From contig NZ_BCQA01000001.1 in assembly GCF_001748145.1 (NCBI RefSeq), positions 2,568,501 through 2,632,500 on the forward strand: a stretch of DNA of 64,000 nucleotides, in the 5' to 3' direction. A model generated the notes under the pieces. That model saw only the letters and a program-made list of their open reading frames with translations. It was not told the origin of the DNA and did not search any database. The translations under genes and the position numbers were made by a program. This DNA comes from Bosea sp. BIWAKO-01 (lineage in GTDB: Bacteria; Pseudomonadota; Alphaproteobacteria; Rhizobiales; Beijerinckiaceae). Each line of letters starts with the position of its first letter. Positions within the stretch are counted from its first letter, which is position 1. Positions 36,571 to 46,260 of this stretch are shown here, piece after piece.

Positions 36571-37197
36571 ATGCCCCTGCCGAACCGTGTCAGGCCCGAC
36601 GGCTCGCTCGCCCGCGACCCTGCGCGTGGCCTGCTATTCGGCAATCGCGGCGGCCGGTTTCACGATCCGCAGACGCAGGCCGTTCCGCTCCGGTCGCATG
36701 CCACGCGGCAGTGGATCTGTTGCGTGCTCTCCTTCAAGGGGCGACGGCGACAGGTCTGGGGCAAGGGTTACACCGAGCTGTTCTTTTGCGACGAGGTGAC
36801 GGCACTTGCGGCCGGGCACCGGCCCTGCATGGAGTGCCGGCGGGCGGATGCGCTGGGCTACCGCGCGGCGCTGGTCCGTGGCCTTGGCCTCATGTCCGAG
36901 CCGCTTTTCCCCGAGATCGACCGGATCCTGGATGGCGAGCGCCGGATCGGGCGAGCCAAGCAGAAGCATCGGCTTCAGGCCGATCGACTGCCGGACGGAA
37001 CCATGATCGAGGCCGGGGCCGGCGAGTGGCTGGCCTTGCGCGGTGAGGCTGCGCTGCTCTGGTCTCCCAACGGATATATCGAGCGACGGCGGCGGTCGCC
37101 CGGGGCCGTCCTGGTGCTGACGCCGCCTGCGACGATCGCGGCCCTCGCGAATGGCTATCGACCGCTCTGGCATGGAAGCGCGACGCTGTTCTCGTGA
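36571..37197 (+). CDS. Hypothetical protein with Ada-like HRPCMECR metal-site motif
   Basis: A 208-residue protein I do not recognise by function. It starts MPLPNRVRPDGSLARDPARG, contains GLLFGNRGGRFHDPQTQ, then WGKGYTELFFCDEVTALAAGHRPCMECRRADAL, in which C-x-x-C after a His resembles the zinc site of Ada-type or nuclease-like metal-binding domains. The second half has KQKHRLQADRLPDGTMI and a C-terminal hydrophobic strand set. No signal or membrane segment. GGAG precedes ATG 36571. Stand-alone, divergent from the DUF3422 gene. Confidence 0.75.
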   Translation: MPLPNRVRPDGSLARDPARGLLFGNRGGRFHDPQTQAVPLRSHATRQWICCVLSFKGRRRQVWGKGYTELFFCDEVTALAAGHRPCMECRRADALGYRAALVRGLGLMSEPLFPEIDRILDGERRIGRAKQKHRLQADRLPDGTMIEAGAGEWLALRGEAALLWSPNGYIERRRRSPGAVLVLTPPATIAALANGYRPLWHGSATLFS

Positions 37198-37290
37198 GAC
37201 TGCGCCCGAGGAGGCGAGGAAGGAGCGGCCGGAACCTTGGGCAGCCTCAGGACGTTGCTCCAGCACGATCATTCATAAGGGGCTGTCCCA

Positions 37291-37365
37291 ATGCGTTCAA
37301 TTGCACTTTGGCTGCTTGGCGTGCCGATTCCCGTCATCATCCTGCTTTGGTTCTTCATGCGCTGA
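37291..37365 (+). CDS. 24-residue single-helix membrane protein
   Basis: A very short frame, M-R-S-I-A followed by a continuous hydrophobic helix with a central VPIPV and ending in FFMR and TGA. The charged start (Arg2), one transmembrane span and terminal Arg suggest a genuine small membrane protein rather than chance. AAGGGG at 37277-37282 lies eight bases before the ATG. It occupies the gap between the hypothetical gene at 36571 and the ABC exporter genes. Function unknown. Confidence 0.6.
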   Translation: MRSIALWLLGVPIPVIILLWFFMR

Positions 37366-37523
37366 GACGAAGGGCCAGCGAGGATTGGGGATGGCCGGGC
37401 TTGTCCCGGCCATTGGCATTTTACTACTGACGAAATCAGTCAGTCATCATATGATCTGCTGACGTGCTCGCGGCGCATGGCGGCGCGGTCGAATCTCCCC
37501 GTCGCTTCCCCTATATCGTGGCC

Positions 37524-38447
<924 letters not shown>

Positions 38448-38449
38448 TC

Positions 38450-39217
38450 ATGGCTATCAATCTCCACGCGATGCGGGCGATCTATCGCTTCGAGATGGCG
38501 CGAACCTGGCGTACACCGCTGCAGAGCATCGTCTCGCCGGTGATCTCGACCTCGCTCTATTTCATCGTCTTCGGGGCCGCGATCGGTTCGCGCATGCAGG
38601 CGATCGACGGCGTCGCGTATGGCTCCTTCATCGTGCCCGGCCTGATCATGCTCTCGCTGCTGACGCAGAGCATCGCCAACGCCTCCTTCGCGATCTATTT
38701 CCCGAAATTCACCGGCACGATCTACGAACTGCTCTCGGCGCCCGTGGCGTGGTGGGAGGCGGTCATCGCTTATGTCGGCGCGGCAGCGACGAAATCGATC
38801 TTTCTCGGCCTGATCATCCTGCTGACGGCGACGGCCTTCGTGCCGCTCAGGGTCGAGCATCCGCTCTGGATGCTGCTTTTCCTGTTCCTGACCGCGATGA
38901 CCTTCAGCCTGTTCGGTTTCATCATCGGCATCTGGGCCGATGGCTTCGAGAAGCTGCAGGTGATCCCGCTGCTCGTGGTGACGCCACTGACCTTCCTCGG
39001 CGGGTCGTTCTACTCGATCGACATGCTGCCGGGATTCTGGCGGACGGTGGCGCTGTTCAACCCCGTCGTCTACCTGATCAGCGGTTTCCGCTGGAGCTTC
39101 TTCGGCGTTTCCGAGGTCGGCATCGTCGTCAGCCTGGGAATGACGCTGGTCTTCCTCGCCGCCTGCATTGCGACGGTCGGCTGGATCTTCCGGACCGGAT
39201 ATCGCCTGAAGACCTGA
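38450..39217 (+). CDS. ABC-2 type exporter permease
   Basis: A 255-residue ABC-2 permease (YadH class) with about six membrane helices. The family motif is visible in [21 protein letters not shown] and in the [19 protein letters not shown] segment before the last helices. It forms the membrane half of the exporter whose ATPase gene lies directly upstream. Ends seven bases from the convergent chemoreceptor gene. Confidence 0.93.
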   Translation: MAINLHAMRAIYRFEMARTWRTPLQSIVSPVISTSLYFIVFGAAIGSRMQAIDGVAYGSFIVPGLIMLSLLTQSIANASFAIYFPKFTGTIYELLSAPVAWWEAVIAYVGAAATKSIFLGLIILLTATAFVPLRVEHPLWMLLFLFLTAMTFSLFGFIIGIWADGFEKLQVIPLLVVTPLTFLGGSFYSIDMLPGFWRTVALFNPVVYLISGFRWSFFGVSEVGIVVSLGMTLVFLAACIATVGWIFRTGYRLKT

Positions 39218-39224
39218 GCCGGGC

Positions 39225-40907
39225 TCAGGCCGCCTTCACGTCTGAGAAGAAGGTCTCGACGGCACCCCGCAGCGTCTCCGCTTCACGGCTCAGGCTTTCG
39301 GCCGTCTTCAGAACCTGACTTGCCGAGAGCATGGTCTCCTCGGACGCGGCGGTGACCCCCTCCATCTTGCGCCAGACGCGGATTGTGCCATCCGACGTCG
39401 CCTGCGCATTGCGGGCGATCTGCGCCGTTGCCTGCATCTGCTGCTCGGTCGCCCCTGCAATCGCCACGGTGTGCTGGGCCACTTCGGCCATCACCGACGC
39501 AATGGCCTCGATTGCGGCGACGGCGCCGCGTGTCTCGGTTTCGAAGGCCGCGATCTGGGCGGCGATCTCGTCCGTCGCCTGGGACGTCCGGCTCGCCAGG
39601 GTCTTCACCTCGCCAGCGACGATGCTGAAGCCGCGCCCGGCCTCGCCGGCACGTGCCGCCTCGATCGAGGCGTTGAGGGCGAGAAGATTGGTCTGGGCGG
39701 CGATGTCGCGGATCATCGAGACGATCTTGCCGATCTCTTCGGCGGCAGAGGTTAGGTTGGCGACATTCGCGCTCGCGCTGGTGGCATCGCGCGCAGCATT
39801 GCCGACGACGCCATTGGCCTTGGCGACGCGCCCCGTGATCTCGGTGATCGAGCCGGAGAGCTGTTCCGAGGCCGCGGCAACATTGCGAACACTGTCGGCG
39901 GCATCAAGGCAGGCAGCGCGAGCGTCCTCGGCCTGCGAGGTTGCGGCCGTCGCCGCATCGTTCAACGTCCGGGCCGTGCTCTCCATCTGGTTCGAACCGG
40001 ATCTCACCGTCTTCAGCACGGCGTCGATCCTGGCATCGAAGCCACGGATGAGCTCGTCAATCCTGATCTGGCGTTCGGTACGGGCGGTCTCGGTCACCCG
40101 GGCGGCGCCTTCGAGTTCGGCGCGCGCCATGGCGTTGTCGCGAAAGACGACGACCGAGCGGGCCATATCGCCGATCTCGTCCGGGCGTGCGGCCAGGGGA
40201 ATTTCGGCGACCGGTTCCGACTGTGCCAAGCGGCGCATCGTTGCCGCCAACCGCCTGAGCGGCTGCGAAACGCGCCGGTGCACGATCCAGAGCGCGAGAG
40301 CGAGACCGGCCGCGATCATCAGAGCGCCGATCAGCGTCTGCCGCCTCGCGCTGCTGTCCTGCAGCGCGTCGAGGCGCGAATCGATGATGCGGCTGTTGAC
40401 GTCGTTGAGAACCGCGATGTGTTTCAGCGCTTCGTTCAGTGCCTTGCGGTTCGCCCGGTTGACCTCGTTGTTACCGTGCCTGTCAGCTGCGGAGGGGCCC
40501 TCGATGCGCGCGAGACGAACCGTCTCCCGCCGGAACCGGATGAATTGCTCGATCTGGTCGGAGACTGCGGCGAAGGCCGCGCTGTCCTCAGCCTGCACGA
40601 GAGGGCGCCAATCGGCCATCACCTCCTGAATCTCGGCAAGATCGTCCAGCAGAGGCACGGCGAAGCGCTCGGCATCGGCAGAATCGCGGCTCATATAGAG
40701 CCCGCGCGTTTCCATCACGACGGCGTTGACCAGCCCGTTGATCCGTTCGGCCATCAACACGCGGCGCGATGCGAGCTGCATCTCGTCCGTCATCGCCGCG
40801 TAGCGGCCAAGCGCCTGGACCCCGAGGATGGTTGCCAGGGCGGCAGTGACGGCGAGAAGCAGGACGGCTCCGAAGATTTGGCTCGAAATCTTGCGCAGGG
40901 ACGCCAT
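39225..40907 (-). CDS. Methyl-accepting chemotaxis protein
   Basis: A 560-residue chemoreceptor. N-terminal membrane helix (about 12-30), a periplasmic four-helix-bundle sensor (about 31-190), second helix (about 190-210, TLIGALMIAAGLALALWIV), HAMP domain (RRVSQPLRRLAATMRRL), then the cytoplasmic signalling domain with the conserved hairpin tip RDIAAQTNLLALNASIEAARAGEAGRGF. Ligand unknown. No C-terminal pentapeptide tether. A CtrA-like TTAACCAT octamer lies about 70 bases upstream on the minus strand. Confidence 0.95.
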   Translation of the reverse strand: MASLRKISSQIFGAVLLLAVTAALATILGVQALGRYAAMTDEMQLASRRVLMAERINGLVNAVVMETRGLYMSRDSADAERFAVPLLDDLAEIQEVMADWRPLVQAEDSAAFAAVSDQIEQFIRFRRETVRLARIEGPSAADRHGNNEVNRANRKALNEALKHIAVLNDVNSRIIDSRLDALQDSSARRQTLIGALMIAAGLALALWIVHRRVSQPLRRLAATMRRLAQSEPVAEIPLAARPDEIGDMARSVVVFRDNAMARAELEGAARVTETARTERQIRIDELIRGFDARIDAVLKTVRSGSNQMESTARTLNDAATAATSQAEDARAACLDAADSVRNVAAASEQLSGSITEITGRVAKANGVVGNAARDATSASANVANLTSAAEEIGKIVSMIRDIAAQTNLLALNASIEAARAGEAGRGFSIVAGEVKTLASRTSQATDEIAAQIAAFETETRGAVAAIEAIASVMAEVAQHTVAIAGATEQQMQATAQIARNAQATSDGTIRVWRKMEGVTAASEETMLSASQVLKTAESLSREAETLRGAVETFFSDVKAA

Positions 40908-40976
40908 CCGCTCGTGGGTTGAAGCGCCGGCCGCAGATGGCGCAGATGTGATCGCGGCGCCGGATGATGGCTGCGA

Positions 40977-40984
40977 ATGGTTAA
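40977..40984 (-). promoter_or_regulatory. CtrA-like half-site upstream of the chemoreceptor gene
   Basis: The minus strand reads TTAACCAT, the octamer half-site used by the cell-cycle regulator CtrA in alphaproteobacteria, 70 bases upstream of the chemoreceptor ATG. A full TTAA-N7-TTAA site is not present, so this is a weak, single-motif call. Confidence 0.3.
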
Positions 40985-41081
40985 TCCATGGTGATCTGCG
41001 GGCCCATCAGGCGGCGCGGCTGGCGTCGGACTCGCGTTGCGGATGATTGACAGCGGGCGCCCTTCCTGTCTTCACACCGAC

Positions 41082-42704
41082 ATGACCGATATTTCCACCC
41101 TTGATGCCCCGGCGACCGCCGTCGCGCCGCATGCGCGCCGGCGTACCTTCGCCATCATCTCGCACCCGGACGCCGGCAAGACGACGCTGACCGAGAAGCT
41201 GCTCTATTTCGGCGGCGCGATTCAGCTCGCCGGCGAAGTGCGCGCCAAGGCGGGCCGCCGCCAGACATCATCCGACTGGATGAAGATCGAGCGTCAGCGC
41301 GGCATCTCGGTCGTCACCTCGGTGATGACCTTCGAGTATGGCGGGCACGTCTTCAACCTGCTCGACACGCCGGGCCACGAGGACTTCTCGGAAGACACCT
41401 ATCGCACGCTGACGGCGGTGGACTCCGCGGTGATGGTGATCGACGCGGCCAAGGGTATCGAGGCGCGGACCAAGAAGCTGTTCGAGGTCTGCCGGTTGCG
41501 CGACATCCCGATCGTGACCTTCATCAACAAGGTCGATCGCGAGACGCGCGATCCCTTCGACCTGATCAACGAGATCGAGACGACGCTGGCGCTCGACGTC
41601 GCGCCGATGACCTGGCCGGTCGGGCGCGGGCGCGACTTCGTCGGGACACTCGATTTCGCCTCGAATACCTTCCGTCGCAACCAGAAGGGCGACGAGAGCG
41701 ACGCGGGAACCCCCGTTGCGGGCGAGGACGATCCGCTCTTCGACGAGCTCCTGCCGAACGGCCTTGCCGAGACCTGGCGGGAGGAGGTTTTCCTGGCGCG
41801 CGAGGGCCTGAAGCCGTTCGATCTGGAGTCCTTCCGCGAGGGCCATCTGACGCCGGTCTATTTCGGCGCGGCGCTGCGTGACTATGGTGTGCGCGACCTG
41901 ATCGACGCGCTCGGCCGGCACGCTCCGAGCCCACGCGCCCAGGTCGCGGACAAACGCGCAGTCGAGGCGGAAGAGCCGAAAATGACCGGCTTCGTCTTCA
42001 AGATCCAGGCGAACATGGATCCGAATCATCGCGACCGCATCGCCTTCATGCGGGTCTGCTCGGGCAAGCTTTCGCGCGGCATGAAGGCGAAGCTGGTTCG
42101 CACGGGCAAGCCGATGCCGCTGAACGCGCCGCAGTTCTTCTTTGCGCGAGACCGCTCGATTGCCGAAGAGGCCTTTGCCGGCGACATCGTCGGCTTGCCG
42201 AACCACGGTACCTTGCGCATCGGCGATACGCTCACCGAGGGCGAGGACATCGTCTTCAAGGGCGTGCCGAGCTTCGCGCCGGAAATCCTGCGCCGCGTCA
42301 AGCTCAAGGACGCGATGAAGGCGAAGAAGCTGCGCGAGGCCCTGCAGCAAATGGCGGAGGAGGGGGTTGTCCAGCTCTTCCTGCCGCATGACGGTGCGCC
42401 GGCGATCGTCGGCGTGGTCGGCGCATTGCAGCTCGACGTGCTGAAGGAGCGCATGGATGTCGAGTATTCGCTGCCCGTCGATTTCGAGCCATGCCAGTTC
42501 GCGATCGCGCGCTGGGTCTCCTCGGACGATCAGGCGGCGCTCGCAAAATTCGTCGCGCTGAAACCATCCTCGATGGCGGACGATCTCGACGGCGACCCGG
42601 TCTTCATGGCCTCGTCCCAGTTCACGCTGAAGTACGATGCGGAGCGCGTCCCGGACATCACCTTCTCCGACGTCAAGGACTACCAGAAGGTCGCGAAGGC
42701 CTGA
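41082..42704 (+). CDS. prfC: Peptide chain release factor 3
   Basis: A 540-residue translational GTPase, RF3, which recycles RF1/RF2 from the ribosome after peptide release. G1 SHPDAGKTTLTEKLL near residue 25, switch II DTPGHEDFSEDTYRTL, G4 NKVDRE. The AIQLAGEVRAKAGRR segment and the C-terminal QFAIARWVSSDDQ region are RF3-specific and separate it from EF-G. ATG 41082 (MTDISTL) gives the normal length; the frame is open upstream to 41037. Confidence 0.97.
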   Translation: MTDISTLDAPATAVAPHARRRTFAIISHPDAGKTTLTEKLLYFGGAIQLAGEVRAKAGRRQTSSDWMKIERQRGISVVTSVMTFEYGGHVFNLLDTPGHEDFSEDTYRTLTAVDSAVMVIDAAKGIEARTKKLFEVCRLRDIPIVTFINKVDRETRDPFDLINEIETTLALDVAPMTWPVGRGRDFVGTLDFASNTFRRNQKGDESDAGTPVAGEDDPLFDELLPNGLAETWREEVFLAREGLKPFDLESFREGHLTPVYFGAALRDYGVRDLIDALGRHAPSPRAQVADKRAVEAEEPKMTGFVFKIQANMDPNHRDRIAFMRVCSGKLSRGMKAKLVRTGKPMPLNAPQFFFARDRSIAEEAFAGDIVGLPNHGTLRIGDTLTEGEDIVFKGVPSFAPEILRRVKLKDAMKAKKLREALQQMAEEGVVQLFLPHDGAPAIVGVVGALQLDVLKERMDVEYSLPVDFEPCQFAIARWVSSDDQAALAKFVALKPSSMADDLDGDPVFMASSQFTLKYDAERVPDITFSDVKDYQKVAKA

Positions 42705-42706
42705 GA

Positions 42707-42732
42707 TTCTCCCTCTCCGCGGAGAGGGAGAA
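42707..42732. repeat. Perfect 26-base palindrome after prfC
   Basis: TTCTCCCTCTCCG and CGGAGAGGGAGAA form an uninterrupted palindrome three bases after the prfC stop. It lacks a T-tract. Short palindromes of this ctccctctcc/ggagagggag type recur in many GC-rich proteobacterial genomes as intergenic repeats, so it may be a dispersed element or a 3'-end hairpin. Confidence 0.6.
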
Positions 42733-42829
42733 GCCAGAACGGGGATCGGCGACGCGCCTCATCCCCGTTGTCGCCCCTTGAGGATGCGGCGCGGTCGAGT
42801 TCTACGCTCCCGTGGGCCGATGAGCGGGC

Positions 42830-44134
42830 TTATCCCGCGCGATTGCCCGAGACGATCGCCAAGGCCTCGACGAAGCGATCGAGATCCGCCTCCATGATGT
42901 AGGGGGCCGGCGAGATCCGGATCGTGTTGCCCTTGGCGACGCCGCCGCGGCGAACGGTCATGACCTTGTGCTTGTCGCGCAGCTCCGCAACGATCGCATT
43001 GGTCTCCGCAGGGCTGCGCTTGCCGGTCAGGGCGAACGAGGTGATGCCGGCCACCATGCCGGGATCGTCCGGCGTCTGGATTTCGACGCCCTTGAGTTCG
43101 CGTGCCTTGGCGACCCAGTGATTGCGCAGGTGACGGTAGCGCGCCTCCTTGGCCTCCGGGCCGATCTCCTGATGCAGGGCGAGTGCGGCGGGGACCGCGA
43201 GCTGCGCTGCGAAGTTCGGCGTGCCGGTATGGATCCGCGAACGGACATCGTCGGCCTTGAAATCCTCGTCGGCCATATAGGGATCGATATCGCCGAGCCG
43301 GTCCTTTGCAATGTAGAGCAGGCCGACACCCAGCGGCGCGCCGATCCATTTGTGCAGGTTGAAGCCGATGAAATCGACGCCGAGATCCCGGGCCTGAAAG
43401 GCGACCTGGCCCCAGCTATGGGCCGCGTCGAGGATGACATCGGCGCCGTGCGCCTTGGCCATCGCGGCCAGTTCCTTGATCGGCATCATCAGCCCGGTGC
43501 GATGGCTGATATGGGTCAGCAGGAGAAGCTTCGTCCTGGGATTGGCCTTCAGCGCCGCGTCATAGGCGTCGAGCACGGCCTGGCGCGTCGCGGGCTCCGG
43601 GATGTCGAACCTGACGACATCGACACCGCGTCGAGCCTTCAGCCAGTTCATCGCATACTGCATCGAGTCGTAGTCGAGATCCGCATAGAGCACGGTGTCG
43701 CCGGGCTTGAGCTTGTTGTAGCCGGAGATCAGCGCCTGCAGCGCCTCGGTTGCGCCGCGCGTCAGCGCGATCTCCTCGCGCGCCACGCCGAGGAATGCGG
43801 CAAGCGGGGTGCGGACATTATCGAGATCGGCGCCGATCCTGCTGCGGGCATAGACCGTGTTCTCGAAGTTCACGAAGTCGGTCAGGCGCTTGTACTCGGC
43901 CTTCACCGGCTCGGCCATGATGCCCCAATAGCCGTTCTCGAGATTCACCATGTCGGGCGTGACCGTGTAGAGGTCGCGCACGGTGTTCCAGTAGCTCGTG
44001 TCGGTGCCGGGATTGACGGTCGGAAATGCCGGCAGGCTGCGCGCGGCGGCAGGCATCGCCTGCGGTATCAACGCTGCGGCGCCAAGGCCGAGCAGAAGCG
44101 TGCGGCGGTTCGTTTCAAGGGCTTTACCGGTCAT
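42830..44134 (-). CDS. Tat-exported class V aminotransferase-fold PLP enzyme
   Basis: A 434-residue class V PLP enzyme resembling isopenicillin N epimerase-like and cysteine desulfurase-fold proteins. It begins with a twin-arginine-type signal (NRRTLLLGLGAAALIPQAMPAAA), so it is probably exported folded with its cofactor. Visible: LTRGATEALQALISGY, DVILDAAHSWGQVAF (Asp of the pyridine ring), FNLHKWIGAPLGVGLLY with the PLP lysine, and a C-terminal RISPAPYIMEADLDRF. Substrate unknown. Start 44134 is preferred: AGGAG lies nine bases upstream, whereas ATG 44143 abuts it. Confidence 0.88.
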   Translation of the reverse strand: MTGKALETNRRTLLLGLGAAALIPQAMPAAARSLPAFPTVNPGTDTSYWNTVRDLYTVTPDMVNLENGYWGIMAEPVKAEYKRLTDFVNFENTVYARSRIGADLDNVRTPLAAFLGVAREEIALTRGATEALQALISGYNKLKPGDTVLYADLDYDSMQYAMNWLKARRGVDVVRFDIPEPATRQAVLDAYDAALKANPRTKLLLLTHISHRTGLMMPIKELAAMAKAHGADVILDAAHSWGQVAFQARDLGVDFIGFNLHKWIGAPLGVGLLYIAKDRLGDIDPYMADEDFKADDVRSRIHTGTPNFAAQLAVPAALALHQEIGPEAKEARYRHLRNHWVAKARELKGVEIQTPDDPGMVAGITSFALTGKRSPAETNAIVAELRDKHKVMTVRRGGVAKGNTIRISPAPYIMEADLDRFVEALAIVSGNRAG

Positions 44135-44467
44135 GAGCGTCATCTCCTCGCTGATGCCGCGCAGAGCTAATGACGGGCTGTTGCAGGCCTGTGACGATCA
44201 ACCGGATCGATTGTGAGACTTGTACGCCGGCACGCTCGGAAGGACCGCGTCTGGCGGTCAGCGCCGACAGGCTTTGCGGTCGCGCCCGAGCCGGCCCGGA
44301 GATTGAGCTCCCAAGGCTTCAGGATGCCCGAGGAAGCGGCGGACCGTGCCGTTCGCACGCGATGAGCCAGCGCAGCCACGACACCATTCAGGGCGACGGC
44401 ATGCCTTCCCACGGCCGCGGCCTGTTCCAGCCCTGAAACTGCTGGCTATCGCCCAGGCGACCCGGCG
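44135..44467. other. Intergenic region between the two PLP-enzyme genes
   Basis: A 333-base gap. An open plus-strand frame at 44170-44436 has no ribosome-binding site or recognisable motif and is not called. I see no terminator with a T-tract. The GAGGAG ribosome-binding site of the exported PLP enzyme lies at its left end. Confidence 0.35.
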
Positions 44468-45622
44468 CTAGGCGTGTCCGGTCTTCAGCGCCTGGTCGAG
44501 ATCGTTGTAGAGGTCCTCAACATCTTCGATGCCGGTCGAGAGGCGCAGCAGATCGACCGGGCAGGGCGAGCCTGCGCCCTCGATCGAGGCGCGATGCTCG
44601 ATCAGGCTCTCGACACCACCCAGCGAGGTGGCGCGCTTGTAGAGTTCGACATGGGCCGCTGCCTTGATCGCCGCCCTCTCGCCGCCTGTGACCTGGATCG
44701 ACAGCATATAGCCGAAGCCGTTCTGCATCTGGCGCGCCGCGATGTCATGGCCCGGATGCTGTGGCAGGCCGGGATAGAGCACACGGGCCACCAGCGGGTG
44801 AGCGGAGAGCTTCTGGGCCAACGTCATGGCGGAGGCTGTCTGGCGTTCCTGGCGGACGTGAAGGGTGCGCATGCCGCGCATCAGCAGATAGGCCTCGAAG
44901 GGGCCGAGAATGCCGCCCTGCATCTTGCGGACGGTTTTCACGCGGTTCCAGAAGTCGTCATCCTCGCGGGCGCAGAGGGCGCCGGCGACGACGTCGGAAT
45001 GGCCGTTCAACACCTTGGTGGCAGCGTGCATGACGATGTCGGCACCGAGCGCAAGCGGCCGGGTATGGACCGGGGACGCGCAGGTCGAATCGACCGCGAG
45101 CTTCGCACCGGCCGCATGGGCGATCTGGGCCGCGCCGGCGATGTCGGTGATGGTCCAGAGCGGGTTCGAGGGCGTCTCGGCCCAGACCAGCTTGGTGACG
45201 CCCGGTTTCACGGCGGCCTTCAGCGCGTTGAGATCATCGGTCTCGACGAATTCGATCTTCAGGCCCCAACGCGTGGCCTCGGTCAGCAGCCAGGAGCGAA
45301 GCGCCCAGTACATCACCTTCGAAGCGACGACATGATCGCCGGGTGAAAGCGCCTGGAAGACAGCCGTGGCCGCCGCCATGCCCGAGCTGAATAGCAGCGC
45401 CCCTGCCTTCGCCTCTTCCAGCATCGCGAGCACGGTTTCCGCCTCGCGCACCGTCTCGTTATCCGGGCGCCCATAGACGAAGCCGGAGGAGTAGCCGTTG
45501 TCCTCGTCGCGGATATAGGTCGTGGCGATATGGATCGGCGTCACGACGCCCTTGGTGAGCGGATCGATCTTGCCCATGGCCTGGGCGGCCAGCGAACGGG
45601 GATGAAGCGGGCGCTTGGTCAT
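44468..45622 (-). CDS. Cys/Met metabolism PLP enzyme (cystathionine gamma-synthase family)
   Basis: A 384-residue trans-sulfuration enzyme. Visible: TPIHIATTYI, GFVYGRPDNETVREAE (Y-G-R-x-x-N substrate loop), LLFSSGMAAATAVFQAL, KLAVDSTCASPVHTRPL and HAATKVLNGHSDVVAGAL with the PLP lysine, and the C-terminal SLGGVESLIEHRA. It probably acts as cystathionine gamma-synthase, beta- or gamma-lyase; the precise reaction cannot be told from sequence. Divergent from tspO, sharing a 115-base promoter region. Confidence 0.92.
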   Translation of the reverse strand: MTKRPLHPRSLAAQAMGKIDPLTKGVVTPIHIATTYIRDEDNGYSSGFVYGRPDNETVREAETVLAMLEEAKAGALLFSSGMAAATAVFQALSPGDHVVASKVMYWALRSWLLTEATRWGLKIEFVETDDLNALKAAVKPGVTKLVWAETPSNPLWTITDIAGAAQIAHAAGAKLAVDSTCASPVHTRPLALGADIVMHAATKVLNGHSDVVAGALCAREDDDFWNRVKTVRKMQGGILGPFEAYLLMRGMRTLHVRQERQTASAMTLAQKLSAHPLVARVLYPGLPQHPGHDIAARQMQNGFGYMLSIQVTGGERAAIKAAAHVELYKRATSLGGVESLIEHRASIEGAGSPCPVDLLRLSTGIEDVEDLYNDLDQALKTGHA

Positions 45623-45737
45623 GGAGCGATTCCGGAAAGGTTCCATGAGGAACGGGAATGTCCATCTGGCGCAGGCATGGGAGGTGGCGCAAGGGTCTCG
45701 GCTTGCCGATACCGCAGACGCACCCCATGCTGGGGGC

Positions 45738-46247
45738 ATGAGCACTGTGTCGAGCAAGGCCGGACATTCGCCGAGGCCGATCTGGGTCGATTTTCTGATT
45801 GCGATCGTCCCGGTGGTCGCCGCCTCGCTGCTGGGCAGCGCGGCAACCGTTCCGCAAATCCCAGGCTGGTATGCGACGCTTGCCAAGCCGCCATTCAACC
45901 CGCCGAACTGGCTGTTCGCGCCGGTCTGGACGGCGCTGTTTGCGATCATGGCGTTGAGTGCCTACCGCATCCTCCGACTGCCGGCAGAGACGCCCGGCAA
46001 GACCGGGGCGCTGATCGTCTATCATGTCCAGCTTCTGCTGAACGTGCTGTGGTCATTCGCATTCTTCGGAATGCAGAGCCCGCTCGCCGGGATCCTGGTG
46101 ATCCTGCCGCTGCTGGCGATGATCCTGGTCACGATCAAGCGCTTCCGGCCGCTCGATCGTCTCGCGGCGAGCCTGTTCTGGCCCTATGCCGCCTGGGTGT
46201 CCTTCGCGACCGTGCTGACGGTTTCGATCTGGTGGCTGAATCGGTAG
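45738..46247 (+). CDS. tspO: TspO/MBR family protein
   Basis: A 169-residue tryptophan-rich sensory protein with five membrane helices. Conserved features: WYATLAKPPFNPPNWLFAPVWTALF (the P-P-x-W signature), NVLWSFAFFGMQSPLAG and LLPYAAWVSFA-like WPYAAWVSFATVL at the C-terminal end. TspO binds porphyrins and in alphaproteobacteria modulates tetrapyrrole-related gene expression. ATG 45738 (MSTVSS) gives the family length. Ends 13 bases from convergent mntH. Confidence 0.94.
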   Translation: MSTVSSKAGHSPRPIWVDFLIAIVPVVAASLLGSAATVPQIPGWYATLAKPPFNPPNWLFAPVWTALFAIMALSAYRILRLPAETPGKTGALIVYHVQLLLNVLWSFAFFGMQSPLAGILVILPLLAMILVTIKRFRPLDRLAASLFWPYAAWVSFATVLTVSIWWLNR

Positions 46248-46260
46248 GTTTCCGCTCGGT

